Positions 49,253 to 58,856 of a stretch of DNA of 64,000 nt are shown one piece after another. Made by a program: the position numbers and the translations under genes. The notes below the pieces were generated by a model. The model searched no databases. It worked only from the letters and a program-made list of their open reading frames with translations, and was not told the origin of the DNA. Source of the stretch: Streptomyces sp. NBC_01306 (GTDB taxonomy: Bacteria; Actinomycetota; Actinomycetes; Streptomycetales; Streptomycetaceae). Location: positions 5,027,001 through 5,091,000 of the forward strand of contig NZ_JAPEPC010000001.1 in assembly GCF_026340465.1 (NCBI RefSeq), read 5' to 3'. Position 1 is the stretch's first letter; each line of letters begins with the position of its first letter.

Positions 49253-52200
49253 TTACGGTGTGACCTTCGCGATCCGGACGCTGCCGGTGCCCGCGACCGT
49301 GCCACGGGCGTTCAGCAGCTGCACCTGGCCGAAGAGCTCACGTCCGGCGGGCGCAGGTCCCGCGGCGACGATCCGGGCACCGAGCTTCGCCGATGCCCCG
49401 GTGGCGAGCTTCACAGCCTTCGACGCGTCGACCTCGACCGAGCCGAGCGACGGCGCGAAGTACACATCGCGGTAGCCGTACGTCGTCGACCCGGCAGGTA
49501 CCGCGTAGGCGTCCACCTCGACGGTGTACGTACCGGCGGCCGGCTTCACCAGGCTGACCGACTCGTCGGAGCCGCCGGTCGCGGACGAGCCGACCTGGGC
49601 GGCGCCCCGGTAGACGTAGAGATCCAGGTCGGCCCCGGTGTCCGAGGTCCCGCCGATGGACACGTCGAACCGGTCGACGCCCTCGGGGACGGTGACCGTG
49701 GTGGTCCTGCTCTCACCCTCCTCGATCGTCGGCGTCGCATCGAAGGACGAGCCGAGCGGGCCGCCCTTCAGCGTGCCGTCGATGGCGGCGAAGCCGTTGC
49801 GGACCGTCCAGTCGACCGGGGCCGCAGTGCCCGCCTCGGCCTCGGGGAGGGTCTGCACGGCCGGGTCGAAGGCGGCGCCGAGCAGCGCCACATCCAGCTT
49901 GTACGGGTTGTCGAGGTAGGGCGAGGTACGGCGGGCCTCGACCTCGATCTCCCAGACGCCCGGTGCCGGGTCCGGGTAGGAGCGCAGCTCCGGACGGCAG
50001 GTGTTGGCCGGGTTGTCGTAGTTCGGGTAGCAGCTGGGCGTCCCGGTGTCGTCCACCGGAACCCCGTACGGGTGGATCGAGATGAACCGGGTCTGGCTGC
50101 CCGACCGCAGCGCGCTCATCCCGACCTCAAGGGCCTTGGCGCCCTCCGGCACCGTCAGGAAGTACGACGTGGTGCTGTTGCGCTGCACCGAGCCGGAGTG
50201 CTTGACGGTGTACGAGGGCTTGGCGAGCGGCTCCGAGACGACCACGGTGGCCATGATCTGCTGGTCGGTGCCCACCGTCCTCGGGTCGTCGAGCTGGAGG
50301 ATGGCGCTGTGCACCCCGGCCGAGGCCGGTTTCGCCCGGACGGTCACGGTCACCGCCCTGCCCAGCGGCAGGGACACCTGTGCCGGTCCTGCGAGCGAGA
50401 AGGTGCCGTCGTTGTTCCGGAAGGTCAGCCGGTGCGTGACGGGCCGGTCGGGCCCGGTGGTCCGCACGACCGTCACCTTGTACGTCTTCTGCTGCCCGGC
50501 CTTCAGACCGCCCTCGCGGTCGTAGATGCCGGTGCCGCGGCCCGGGGTCTTCAGGGCGTCGTCGATCGCGGTGTCGACCGGAGCCTGGACCGTGTACTCG
50601 TGCGCGGCGCCCTGCTTCGAGTCCGCGCCCTTCCTGATGGTCTTCCAGGCCCCGACGATGTTGATCAGGCCCGCGCCCTCGGCGTGCGCGGGGACGCCCT
50701 TGATGTGGGTGGCGGTGCTGGTGAGGGCGGTGCGCAGATCGGCCGGGGGCAGCTCGATGTGCTGCTGCTTCGCGGCCGAGAGGAGCAGTGCGCTCGCGCC
50801 GGCGGCCTGCGGGGCCGCCATCGAGGTGCCCTGGAGCATCGAGTACCCGGCGGGCAGCGAGTAGCCCGCCTCCTTCACCGGAGCGCCGGGCAGCCAGGTC
50901 TGGGTGGAGTTGATGGCGGCGCCGGGCGCGGAGAGCGTCGGAGTGAAGCCGCCGTCCTCCCGCGGGCCGCGTGAGGAGAACGGCATCATGTCGTTCTTCT
51001 TCGTCACGCCGGAGCCGTAGTCGGCGGCCCAGGTCTCCTTGGAGATGGTCGCGCCGACGGAGATCACGTGGTCGGCCAGGCCGGGGTCGCCGATGGTGTT
51101 GAGGCCGGGGCCCTCGTTGCCCGCCGAGATGACGAGCTGGACGCCGTAGGTGTCGATGAGGCGCTTGTAGAGCTCGTCCCGTGCGTTGTTGCCGTCGTTG
51201 AGCGGGGGCAGCCCGCCGATCGACATGTTCACGATGTCCACGCCGCGGTTGACGACGAGGTCCATCATCCCTTCGGTGAGGGCGACGTTGGTGCAGCCGC
51301 CGCTCCAGGTGCAGGCACGCGACGAGACGATCCTGGCGCCCGGCGCCGCACCGTTCATCGCGCCGCCGAACAGGCCGTTCGCCGCGGTGATGCCCGCGAC
51401 ATGGGTGGCGTGCTCGCCCTGGATGACACCGATGTTGACGTAGTCGGACGTGTCGCCCGCCGCGTTGTAGACGACGTTCTTCCGGTCCTCGACCACGAAG
51501 GGGACCCGCTCGGCGACCTCCGTCCTCGGGTCGTCCTTGCCGAAGTAGCCGATCTGGAACTTGTCCTTGTACGGCTTCATCGCGACGTCGTCGGTGAAGT
51601 CACCGTTACCGTTCAGATCCACCCGTACGGTCCCGGCGGCCGGGTCGTAGAGCACGCCCCACACGTCGGTGGTGTCGCCGTCCCGGTTGAGGTCGCCCGC
51701 CTCGTCGCCGCCGGTGGTGACCTTCTCGGCGAAGGTCTGGAAGCGGTACGAACCGGCCGGGGCCCGCCAGGTGCGGCCCGCCGCGGTGAAGGCCGGGCCC
51801 GTCACGGCGCTGTTCATCCGCAGCCAGGTGCCGTCGCCGTCGGACACCGGGTCCGTCGCGGTCACCCAGTCGACGATCTTCCGCTCGCCGGTGCTGGTCT
51901 TCCGCAGCGCCGGGTGGCCCAGGTCGACACCGGAGTCGAGGATGCCGATGGTCACGCCCCGGCCGTCGGACTTCGGGTGCTGTTTCACGAAGTCCACGGC
52001 GCCCGTCTCGAAGGACGGGTTGTACGGGTTCCTGGCCGGGGTCTTCCGGCCCGGAGCGGAGTACGGTCCGGCCGACGCACTGGACTTGGCGCCCTTCGCG
52101 GTGTCACCGGCCGGGGTCGGGTCGTCCAGCTGGATCTCCTGCTTGAGGTCGATCCCGTGGACGGATGAGAGCTTCCCGGCCGCCGCGATGGCCGAACCCG

Positions 52201-52579
52201 CCCTGGGAGTCGGCAGGGTGGCCCTCACGTACCCCAGCTTGTCGTCGGTCCTGCCGACGACCGCGCCGGGAACGGCGTCGAACTGCTTGCGGACCTGGGC
52301 GGTGGCGCCCGGGGCGGTGGCCACCATGACGGTCACGGACTTCGTACCGTCCTGCTCGGCCCGGCCGAGCAGCTGTGCGTCGGACGCGCCGAGCTTGGCG
52401 GAGGCCGGCCCGGTGGGCTTCGCGGCCTTCACGCCGGCGGGCGCGGGACCGTCCTGACCCGCGGCGGCGACCGCGGGTGCGACTCCGGCCGCGGCGAGGG
52501 CGAGGACCACGCCCGCGGCGGCGGCGACCCGGGCCGTGCGTCTCGCCCGGGTTATGGAGCTGGGGAATTCGAGGCTCAT
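49253..52579 (-). CDS. Secreted S8 subtilisin-like serine protease
   Basis: A large 1108-aa exoprotease. It has a signal peptide (1-40, ending near VAPAVAAAG) and an I9-like propeptide to about 195. The S8 domain carries Asp near 216 in IGILDSGVDLGHPAL, His near 391 in HATHVAGITAA and Ser near 581 in GTSMAAPQAAGASAL. The C-terminal 450 residues are beta-rich: Fn3-like strands and a pre-peptidase C-terminal type domain with DLDLYVYRGAAQVG and YTVEVDAYAVP. A long insertion between Asp and His is typical of the large Streptomyces subtilases. ATG 52579. The upstream leader has two AAGCTCCGG repeats. Confidence 0.93.
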   Translation of the reverse strand: MSLEFPSSITRARRTARVAAAAGVVLALAAAGVAPAVAAAGQDGPAPAGVKAAKPTGPASAKLGASDAQLLGRAEQDGTKSVTVMVATAPGATAQVRKQFDAVPGAVVGRTDDKLGYVRATLPTPRAGSAIAAAGKLSSVHGIDLKQEIQLDDPTPAGDTAKGAKSSASAGPYSAPGRKTPARNPYNPSFETGAVDFVKQHPKSDGRGVTIGILDSGVDLGHPALRKTSTGERKIVDWVTATDPVSDGDGTWLRMNSAVTGPAFTAAGRTWRAPAGSYRFQTFAEKVTTGGDEAGDLNRDGDTTDVWGVLYDPAAGTVRVDLNGNGDFTDDVAMKPYKDKFQIGYFGKDDPRTEVAERVPFVVEDRKNVVYNAAGDTSDYVNIGVIQGEHATHVAGITAANGLFGGAMNGAAPGARIVSSRACTWSGGCTNVALTEGMMDLVVNRGVDIVNMSIGGLPPLNDGNNARDELYKRLIDTYGVQLVISAGNEGPGLNTIGDPGLADHVISVGATISKETWAADYGSGVTKKNDMMPFSSRGPREDGGFTPTLSAPGAAINSTQTWLPGAPVKEAGYSLPAGYSMLQGTSMAAPQAAGASALLLSAAKQQHIELPPADLRTALTSTATHIKGVPAHAEGAGLINIVGAWKTIRKGADSKQGAAHEYTVQAPVDTAIDDALKTPGRGTGIYDREGGLKAGQQKTYKVTVVRTTGPDRPVTHRLTFRNNDGTFSLAGPAQVSLPLGRAVTVTVRAKPASAGVHSAILQLDDPRTVGTDQQIMATVVVSEPLAKPSYTVKHSGSVQRNSTTSYFLTVPEGAKALEVGMSALRSGSQTRFISIHPYGVPVDDTGTPSCYPNYDNPANTCRPELRSYPDPAPGVWEIEVEARRTSPYLDNPYKLDVALLGAAFDPAVQTLPEAEAGTAAPVDWTVRNGFAAIDGTLKGGPLGSSFDATPTIEEGESRTTTVTVPEGVDRFDVSIGGTSDTGADLDLYVYRGAAQVGSSATGGSDESVSLVKPAAGTYTVEVDAYAVPAGSTTYGYRDVYFAPSLGSVEVDASKAVKLATGASAKLGARIVAAGPAPAGRELFGQVQLLNARGTVAGTGSVRIAKVTP

Positions 52580-52981
52580 CTACATCCCTGTATGTGGAAG
52601 AAAAGGTCCGGAATCCGGAGCTTGATGACCGGAGCTTTACCTAAATGACCCTCTCTTGGGGAGAGTTGTCCGCCGGGTGGCCACTCCTTGGCGGTCTTCC
52701 GCCATACGCCACCCCGGTCATAGCGGCATGAGGCAGGGCAACTCCGGCCCACCGGGGCGCGAGGCGGCCCTGACGGACAGATGCAGGCCGGGACCGCCGG
52801 GCCGATGTGCCCCGATGCCGGGCGCTCCGACGGCAGCGGGTGATCCCTGTGCGGTGATCGGTGTTGCCTGTTGCGGCCTCGTTCACGCACAGGTCATGCC
52901 CGCTGCCAACCATCCGTAGGAGCGGGGAAATTCCAGCCCCGCCGCTGTTGGAGACGCGTCCGCACCCGGGGAGACCGAGTC
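52580..52981. other. Divergent region, subtilase / phosphoesterase
   Basis: A 400-base gap with no gene. It holds CTCTC-TTGG-GGAGAG (about 52652-52666), two CCGGAGCTT words near the protease start, and GCGGGG/GCCCCGC (52924-52944) just before the phosphoesterase. Two divergent promoters are expected but none could be fixed. Confidence 0.4.
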
Positions 52982-54727
52982 ATGTCACGTATGCGTTCCG
53001 CCGCCCGCGCGCTCGACCGCCGCGCCTTTCTCGCCGTCGCCGGGGCCGCAGCCGTATCGGCCGGCGTCGGCACGGCCATCGGGAGCGGGAGCGGCGCTTC
53101 CGCCGCCCCCGCACCGGCCGCGCCCGGCGCCGCCGTACCCGCCGCACTCCGCTCCGTACCCACCACGCCCGCCGCGCCGTCACCGGCCGGCACCACCCTG
53201 CTCACATCGGCGGCCCCCCGCACCGGCCATCCCGGCACCGGCTACCGGTGGCTGGGCGACGGCCCCGGCTGGGACCGGGTCGTACGGGACGGGCTCGCCG
53301 CCGCGGGCGCCGGGCGCGCCACCCGGCGCACCACGCTCGCCGCCTTCGTCCAGCTCACCGACCTGCACCTCACCGACGTCCAGCACCCGGTGCGCGGCGA
53401 GTTCCTGCGCCCCGCGGACATCGCAGCCTGGCGCCCGCAGGAAGCGCTCACGGTGCCCGGCGCGGTGTCCCTGGTCGAGCGCGTCAACGCGCTGCGCGCG
53501 GGCCCCGCCACCGGGGCGCCGCTCTCCTTCGTGATGACCACGGGGGACAACACCGACAACAACTCCCACGCCGAACTCGGCTGGTTCCTCAAGGTGATGA
53601 GCGGGGGCCGTATCACCCCCAACACCGGTGACCCGCACCGCTACGAAGGGGTCCAGGACTCCGGCATCAAGCACTTCTGGCACCCGGACACGGCCCTGCG
53701 CGACACGGACAAGCAGCGCGGCTTCCCGCGCATCGAGGGCTTCCTCGCCGCGGCCGTCCGCTCCGTGAACAGCCCGGGGCTGCGTATGCCCTGGTACTCG
53801 ACCGTCGGCAACCACGACTCGCTCACCAGCGGATCCATGGCGGCCCGGGGCCACTTCCTGGCCGACTTCGCGGCCGGCGGGCGGAAGCTGTACGAGATCC
53901 CGGCCGCCGAGGCGCGGACCCAGCTGGTCACGGACCAGCGGAACGGGGACTTCGACGGCAGCCACTTCGCCGCCCTGGTCCGCAGACACGGCAAGGACCT
54001 GCGCCACATCACCCCGGACCCGGCCCGTGCCCCCTTCACCCCGCGCGAGTACCTCACCGCCCACCTCGACCCCGCACACGCGGGCGCCGGGCCGGTGGGA
54101 CACGGCTACACCCGGGCCAACCTCGACAGCGACACCCTCTACTACACCTTCCGGGTCGCACCCGGCGTCCTCGGGATCAGCCTCGACACCACCGGCAGGG
54201 GCGGCCACTTCACCGGCACGGTCGGCACCGCGCAGCTGAACTGGCTGGAGCGGACGCTCAAGGCCCATGCGGACGAACACGTCCTGGTCTTCAGCCACCA
54301 CAACAGCTGGACCATCACCAACACCCACCCCGACCCGGCCCGTCCCGGCGAGCGGAACCACTCGGGCGACGAGATCGTCGCCCTGCTGGGCAAGCACCGC
54401 AACGCGGTCGCCTGGATCAACGGCCACAGCCACCGCAACAAGATCCAGCCGCACGGCTCCTTCTGGGAGGTCACCACCGCGTCGCACATCGACTTCCCGC
54501 AGCTCGCCCGGGTCTTCGAGCTGGTCGACAACAAGGACGGCACGCTCTCGCTCTTTACCACCCTGGTCGAGTCGGCTGCGCCGCACCGCACGGACTTCAC
54601 CGACCTCTCCCAGACCGGCCTCGCCGCGCTGTACCGGGAGCTTTCCTTCAACGCGCCCGGCGCCCGTACGGACCTCTCGGGCACGGCAGGCGACCGCAAC
54701 ACCGAACTGGTCCTCAAGAAGCGCTGA
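52982..54727 (+). CDS. Tat-exported metallophosphoesterase (TIGR03767-type)
   Basis: A 581-aa calcineurin-like phosphoesterase. Residues 1-45 are a twin-arginine signal (LDRRAFLAVAGAAAVSAG), so it is exported folded with its metals. Metal-site motifs are in order: FVQLTDLHLTD, MTTGDNTDNNSH, YSTVGNHDSLT, VLVFSHHNSW and WINGHSHRNKI. It is longer than a bare phosphoesterase, with insertions between motifs. Substrate is unknown. GGGGAG stands eight bases before ATG 52982. Confidence 0.92.
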   Translation: MSRMRSAARALDRRAFLAVAGAAAVSAGVGTAIGSGSGASAAPAPAAPGAAVPAALRSVPTTPAAPSPAGTTLLTSAAPRTGHPGTGYRWLGDGPGWDRVVRDGLAAAGAGRATRRTTLAAFVQLTDLHLTDVQHPVRGEFLRPADIAAWRPQEALTVPGAVSLVERVNALRAGPATGAPLSFVMTTGDNTDNNSHAELGWFLKVMSGGRITPNTGDPHRYEGVQDSGIKHFWHPDTALRDTDKQRGFPRIEGFLAAAVRSVNSPGLRMPWYSTVGNHDSLTSGSMAARGHFLADFAAGGRKLYEIPAAEARTQLVTDQRNGDFDGSHFAALVRRHGKDLRHITPDPARAPFTPREYLTAHLDPAHAGAGPVGHGYTRANLDSDTLYYTFRVAPGVLGISLDTTGRGGHFTGTVGTAQLNWLERTLKAHADEHVLVFSHHNSWTITNTHPDPARPGERNHSGDEIVALLGKHRNAVAWINGHSHRNKIQPHGSFWEVTTASHIDFPQLARVFELVDNKDGTLSLFTTLVESAAPHRTDFTDLSQTGLAALYRELSFNAPGARTDLSGTAGDRNTELVLKKR

Positions 54728-54738
54728 TCCGCGCCCCG

Positions 54739-54761
54739 GGGCGCCGCCGTTCGCGGCGCCC
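54739..54761. terminator. Hairpin between convergent genes
   Basis: GGGCGCCGC pairs with GCGGCGCCC with a 5-base loop. It lies 12 bp after the phosphoesterase stop and 11 bp from the AbiEi-like stop. Confidence 0.7.
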
Positions 54762-54771
54762 GACCGCCGGG

Positions 54772-55929
54772 TCAGCGGGGCAGGATCACCACACGGGCGG
54801 CGGGCGCGCGGTCCTCGGCGGCCATCAGGGCGGTGCGCACCACCGTCGCCTGCTGCGCCGGTGCGTCACGCAGCTTGGCCGGCGTCAGATGCACGACGGT
54901 GATGCCGAGCCGCTCCAGATGGTCGCGCTTGCGGGCGTACGGCGAACCGAGCACGTCCGCATCGTCGCCGGCCGCACCTGCCGCCCCGTGACCGGAACGC
55001 GCACGGGGCACCGGCCGGGTGTCCAGCTCCACGGCCACCGCCTCGTCGGGCCAGTAGGCGTCCACACCGCCGAGCGAGGGCCCGCCGGGCAGCCGCAGCT
55101 CCACGTTCCACAGCGGATCGGGCAGCGCGTGGTCGCGCACCAGACCGTAGAGCCGGTCCTCGGCGAGCGAACGCCCCTCAGCGAGCAGCGAGTCCACCGC
55201 GTCCGACACCTGCTCGCGCGAGAGCAGCCGGGCCAGAGTCAGTTCTCGGACCAGGATGGCCGGTTCACAGTGCCCGCCGCGTACGGCCTCGGTGAGGAGC
55301 CGGCGTACCGCGTCCGCGTCCGAGAGCTCGGCGACCGCGTCGGCCAGGGCCCGTTCCACCGGCGCCACCGGCACCCCGGCGATCTGCTGGGCCCCTGGCA
55401 GGGTGTGCGCCCGGACGATCCGGGCGCAGCCCGTGGAGCGGAGCCTGCGGGTGCGCGGCACCAGCACATCGATCCGGTCGACGGAGATCAGCGGGGGAGC
55501 GGCCGAGAAGCGGTGCAGCGCGAGCGCCGCGAGGCCGGTGACCATCGTGTTGCCGTACGGGACAGGACCGGCCGCCGGACTGCCCTGGGCCGAAGGGTTG
55601 TGCGCCGGAGCGTCCTGCCCCACCCCGCGGCGCGGCTGGGACGGCACCTTCCCGGAGCGTTCCGCCGGGGGCCGCCCCGCGTACAGCAGCGCGGCGTGCA
55701 GCCGTTCCTCGCCGGTCGGCGGGCCCGGGTGCAGCACGAAGACCCCTGGCAGCAGCTGCTGCCAGGGGCCTCCGGGCCGGCACTGGGCGGCCGCGCGGGC
55801 CGCCGTCACTCCGTGCTCGCGCAGCTGCGGCGCCGAGAGCACCCTGCTGTGGACGCCGGCGGAGTGACCGGGGGAACGGGGGGAGAGCGGGGACGAGGTC
55901 TCCCCGCAGAGGGAGGTATCGCGGTTCAT
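54772..55929 (-). CDS. AbiEi-like winged-helix protein with nuclease-like C terminus
   Basis: A 385-aa protein. Residues about 30-90 resemble the AbiEi antitoxin N-terminal winged helix (SAPQLREHGVTAARAAAQ, then WQQLLPGVFVLHPGPPTGEE). A spacer of about 30 disordered residues follows. The C-terminal 130 residues have LPGGPSLGGVDAYWPDEAVAVELD and KRDHLERLGITVVHLTPAKL, which recall the DUF559/Vsr nuclease-like fold with its Asp and Glu. No AbiEii-like toxin gene is next to it. Such single genes are frequent in actinomycetes and probably are not working toxin-antitoxin units. ATG 55929. Confidence 0.75.
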   Translation of the reverse strand: MNRDTSLCGETSSPLSPRSPGHSAGVHSRVLSAPQLREHGVTAARAAAQCRPGGPWQQLLPGVFVLHPGPPTGEERLHAALLYAGRPPAERSGKVPSQPRRGVGQDAPAHNPSAQGSPAAGPVPYGNTMVTGLAALALHRFSAAPPLISVDRIDVLVPRTRRLRSTGCARIVRAHTLPGAQQIAGVPVAPVERALADAVAELSDADAVRRLLTEAVRGGHCEPAILVRELTLARLLSREQVSDAVDSLLAEGRSLAEDRLYGLVRDHALPDPLWNVELRLPGGPSLGGVDAYWPDEAVAVELDTRPVPRARSGHGAAGAAGDDADVLGSPYARKRDHLERLGITVVHLTPAKLRDAPAQQATVVRTALMAAEDRAPAARVVILPR

Positions 55930-56111
55930 GCACCGGAGATGCCCATGGTCCCGCCGCCCGCTAACCCCTGTTACACAACTGTCGGCAAAACCGGACAACA
56001 CCGTCCTAAAGTAAGCGCGTTCGATGGCCGAGCAGGCCGTCGCCCGATTGGCCCAGGGCGACGGCCCGCTCATGGAGCAGCCGACTGCTTTTCAGACCGC
56101 GGTGCGGCCTC

Positions 56112-58703
56112 TCAGACGGCCGCGGCCGCGGACCCCGCGCCGGCGTCGCACTCCTGGCCGCGCAGCGCACGCGCCAGGTCGTCCCGCGCCTCCAGGACGA
56201 GCCGGCGCAGCGCGGGCGCCGCGTCCTGGTGCCCCTCCAGCCAGGCGTCCGTCGCGTCCAGCGTCGACCGGTTGTCCTGCAGCCCGGGGAAGAGGCCCCG
56301 CACGACGAGCATCCCGATCTGGATCGAACGCTCGGTCCAGATGCGCTCGATGACCTCGAAGTACTTCGCCGCGTACGGGGCGGTCAGCTCACGCTGCGAC
56401 GCCTGCCCGAACCCGCCGATCGTCGCCTCCACCAGCGCGTTGGAGAGCGTGTCGGACTCCACGAGCGCCTGCCAGGCCTCGGCCTTGACCTCCGCCGATG
56501 GGCGCGATGCCAGCGCGCGCACCTCGTGCCGCTTGCCGGACGCCGTGTCGTCGCGGGCCAGCTCCGCCGCGATGCCCTGCTCATCGGCGACACCGTGCGA
56601 GGCGAGCGGGGCCAGCAGCTCCCAGCGCAGCTCCTGGTCCACATCGAGCCCGTCGACCTTCGCCGTGCCGTCGAGCAGCCCCTGGATCAGCTGGAAGTCG
56701 GTGCCCGTCGTCGCGGTGGCCGCGAAGAACCGTGCCCAGGTCAGCTGGGCCTCGCTGCCGGGCTCGGCCAGCCGCAGTTCGCGCAGCGCGCCCTCGGCGA
56801 GCAGCTGCCCGCCCTCCTCGCGCCAGTCGGGCGCCGCGTAGTGCAGCAGCGCGCTCCGCGCCCAGGCGTGCAGCATCTGGAGCACGCCGATGTCCGACTC
56901 GCGGCCCGCGAACCGCAGCACCAGCGCGATGAAGTCCCGGGCCGGCATCAGCGCGTCCCGGGTCAGGTTCCACAGCGCCGACCAGCAGAGCGCCCGCGCG
57001 AGCGGATCGGTGATGTCGCCGAGGTGCTCGCGCAGCGTGTCCAGGGAGCCCTCGTCGAAGCGGATCTTGCAGTACGTGAGGTCGTCGTCGTTGACCAGCA
57101 CCAGATCGGGCCGCTCGGCACCGGCCAGTTCGGCCACGACCGTACGCGGGCCCGACACGTCGGCCTCGGCGCGCGCGTACCGCACCAGCGCCCCGTCCTC
57201 GATCCGGTACAGCCCGACAGCGACCCGGTGGGGCCGGAGTTCGGGGTGCGAGTCGGCCGCGTCCTGCAGCACGGCCAGCTCCGTGATGCGGCACTCCGCG
57301 TCGTGGACGATGGCGGGCGTCAGCGAGTTGACCCCGGCCGTCTGGAGCCAGGAGCGCGACCAGGACACCATGTCCCGGCCGCTGGTCTCCTCCAGTACGG
57401 ACAGCAGATCGCCGAGGCGGGTGTTCCCGTACGCGTTCCGCTTGAAGTAGCGGCGGGCGCCCTCCAGGAAGGCGTCTTGCCCGACGTAGGCGACCAGCTG
57501 CTTGAGCACCGAGGCGCCCTTGGCGTAGGTGATCCCGTCGAAGTTGAGCTTGGCGTCCTCCAGGTCACGGATGTCGGCCGTGACCGGATGGGTGGACGGC
57601 AGCTGGTCGGCGCGGTACGCCCAGGCCTTGCGGTTGTTGGCGAAGGTGATCCAGCCGTCGGTGAAGCGGGTGGCGTTCACCATCGAGAAGGAGCCCATGA
57701 AGTCCGCGAAGGACTCCTTCAGCCACAGGTCGTCCCACCAGACCATGGTGACGAGATCGCCGAACCACATGTGGGCCATCTCGTGCAGGATGACGTTGGC
57801 CCTGCGCTCGTACGCGGCACGCGTCACCTTGCCCCGGTAGATGTACTCCTCGCGGAACGTCACCAGACCCGGGTTCTCCATCGCTCCGAGGTTGTACTCG
57901 GGCACGAAGGCCTGGTCGTACTTGCCGAAGGGGTACGGGTAGTCGAAGTGGTCGTGGAAGAAGTCGAGACCCTGCTTGGTCACCAGGAAGATGTCATCGG
58001 CGTCGAAGTGCCTGGCAAGGCCCTTGCGGCAGAGCGCGCCGAGCGGGATCTCCAGCTCGGTCCCGTCCTCCAGGGTCCGGCGGTAGACATCCGTCACGTG
58101 GTGGTACGGGCCGGCGACGACCGCGGTGATGTACGTGGAGATCGGTTTGGTCTCGGCGAAGCTCCACACCCCGTCGGTCTGCTCGCCGACGCCGTTGCTC
58201 CACACCGTCCAGCCGTCGGGCGCGGTCACCTCGAACTCGTAGGTCGCCTTCAGGTCGGGCTGTTCGAAGTTGGCGAAGACCCGGCGCGAGTCGGCGGGCT
58301 CGTACTGCGTGTACAGATAGACCTCGCCGTCCTCCGGGTCGACGAAGCGGTGCAGGCCCTCGCCGGTCCTGCTGTACGCGCACTGCGCGTCCACGACCAG
58401 GAGGTTCTCGGTGGCGATCCCGTCGAGCGCGATCCGGGACCCGTCGAAGACGGCGGCCGGGTCCAGCTCCCGCCCGTTCAGCTTCACCGACGTCACCGAC
58501 GGAGCGATCAGATCGGCGAAGGTGGAGACGCCCGCCTCGGCCGAGCGGAACCGCACGGTCGTCACCGAGCGGAAGGTGCGCGGCTCGTCGCCCGGGCCGT
58601 CCCCGACCGCCGAGCGCAGATCGAGGGCGACCGCGTACCCGTCGACAGAGAGGAGCTCGGCCCGCCTCCGGGCTTCGTCGCGGGACAGATTCTCACCGGG
58701 CAC
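56112..58703 (-). CDS. Aminopeptidase N (M1 family), copy 2
   Basis: An 863-aa paralogue of the 45-48 kb pepN. It has GAMEN, zinc site HEMAHMWFGDLVTMVWW (near 306), LKESFADFMGSFS, and the same C-terminal helical domain ending in an Ala-rich tail. GTG 58703 has AAGGAG five bases upstream and gives VPGENLSRDEARRRA. The open frame runs on to 59279 but overlaps the divergent DsbA-like gene, so the longer form is rejected. Different peptide preference from copy 1 is likely but cannot be read from sequence. Confidence 0.93.
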   Translation of the reverse strand: MPGENLSRDEARRRAELLSVDGYAVALDLRSAVGDGPGDEPRTFRSVTTVRFRSAEAGVSTFADLIAPSVTSVKLNGRELDPAAVFDGSRIALDGIATENLLVVDAQCAYSRTGEGLHRFVDPEDGEVYLYTQYEPADSRRVFANFEQPDLKATYEFEVTAPDGWTVWSNGVGEQTDGVWSFAETKPISTYITAVVAGPYHHVTDVYRRTLEDGTELEIPLGALCRKGLARHFDADDIFLVTKQGLDFFHDHFDYPYPFGKYDQAFVPEYNLGAMENPGLVTFREEYIYRGKVTRAAYERRANVILHEMAHMWFGDLVTMVWWDDLWLKESFADFMGSFSMVNATRFTDGWITFANNRKAWAYRADQLPSTHPVTADIRDLEDAKLNFDGITYAKGASVLKQLVAYVGQDAFLEGARRYFKRNAYGNTRLGDLLSVLEETSGRDMVSWSRSWLQTAGVNSLTPAIVHDAECRITELAVLQDAADSHPELRPHRVAVGLYRIEDGALVRYARAEADVSGPRTVVAELAGAERPDLVLVNDDDLTYCKIRFDEGSLDTLREHLGDITDPLARALCWSALWNLTRDALMPARDFIALVLRFAGRESDIGVLQMLHAWARSALLHYAAPDWREEGGQLLAEGALRELRLAEPGSEAQLTWARFFAATATTGTDFQLIQGLLDGTAKVDGLDVDQELRWELLAPLASHGVADEQGIAAELARDDTASGKRHEVRALASRPSAEVKAEAWQALVESDTLSNALVEATIGGFGQASQRELTAPYAAKYFEVIERIWTERSIQIGMLVVRGLFPGLQDNRSTLDATDAWLEGHQDAAPALRRLVLEARDDLARALRGQECDAGAGSAAAAV

Positions 58704-58856
58704 GGGCACTCCTTCGTGTATACGATCCGTTGTCCGAATCCTCCCACGCGCCGCTCGGGGGAGGCAGCCGGGAATGGCGGGGCCGACCGGGGGTGTTGCA
58801 GCAGAAGAGTTGCCGCAGTGGAGAAGTGTCGAGAAGTGCGCATCCCGAGGAGAGAC

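Noticed and set aside
54772..55929. Complete AbiE toxin-antitoxin pair
   Set aside because: No AbiEii-like nucleotidyltransferase gene is next to it on either side.
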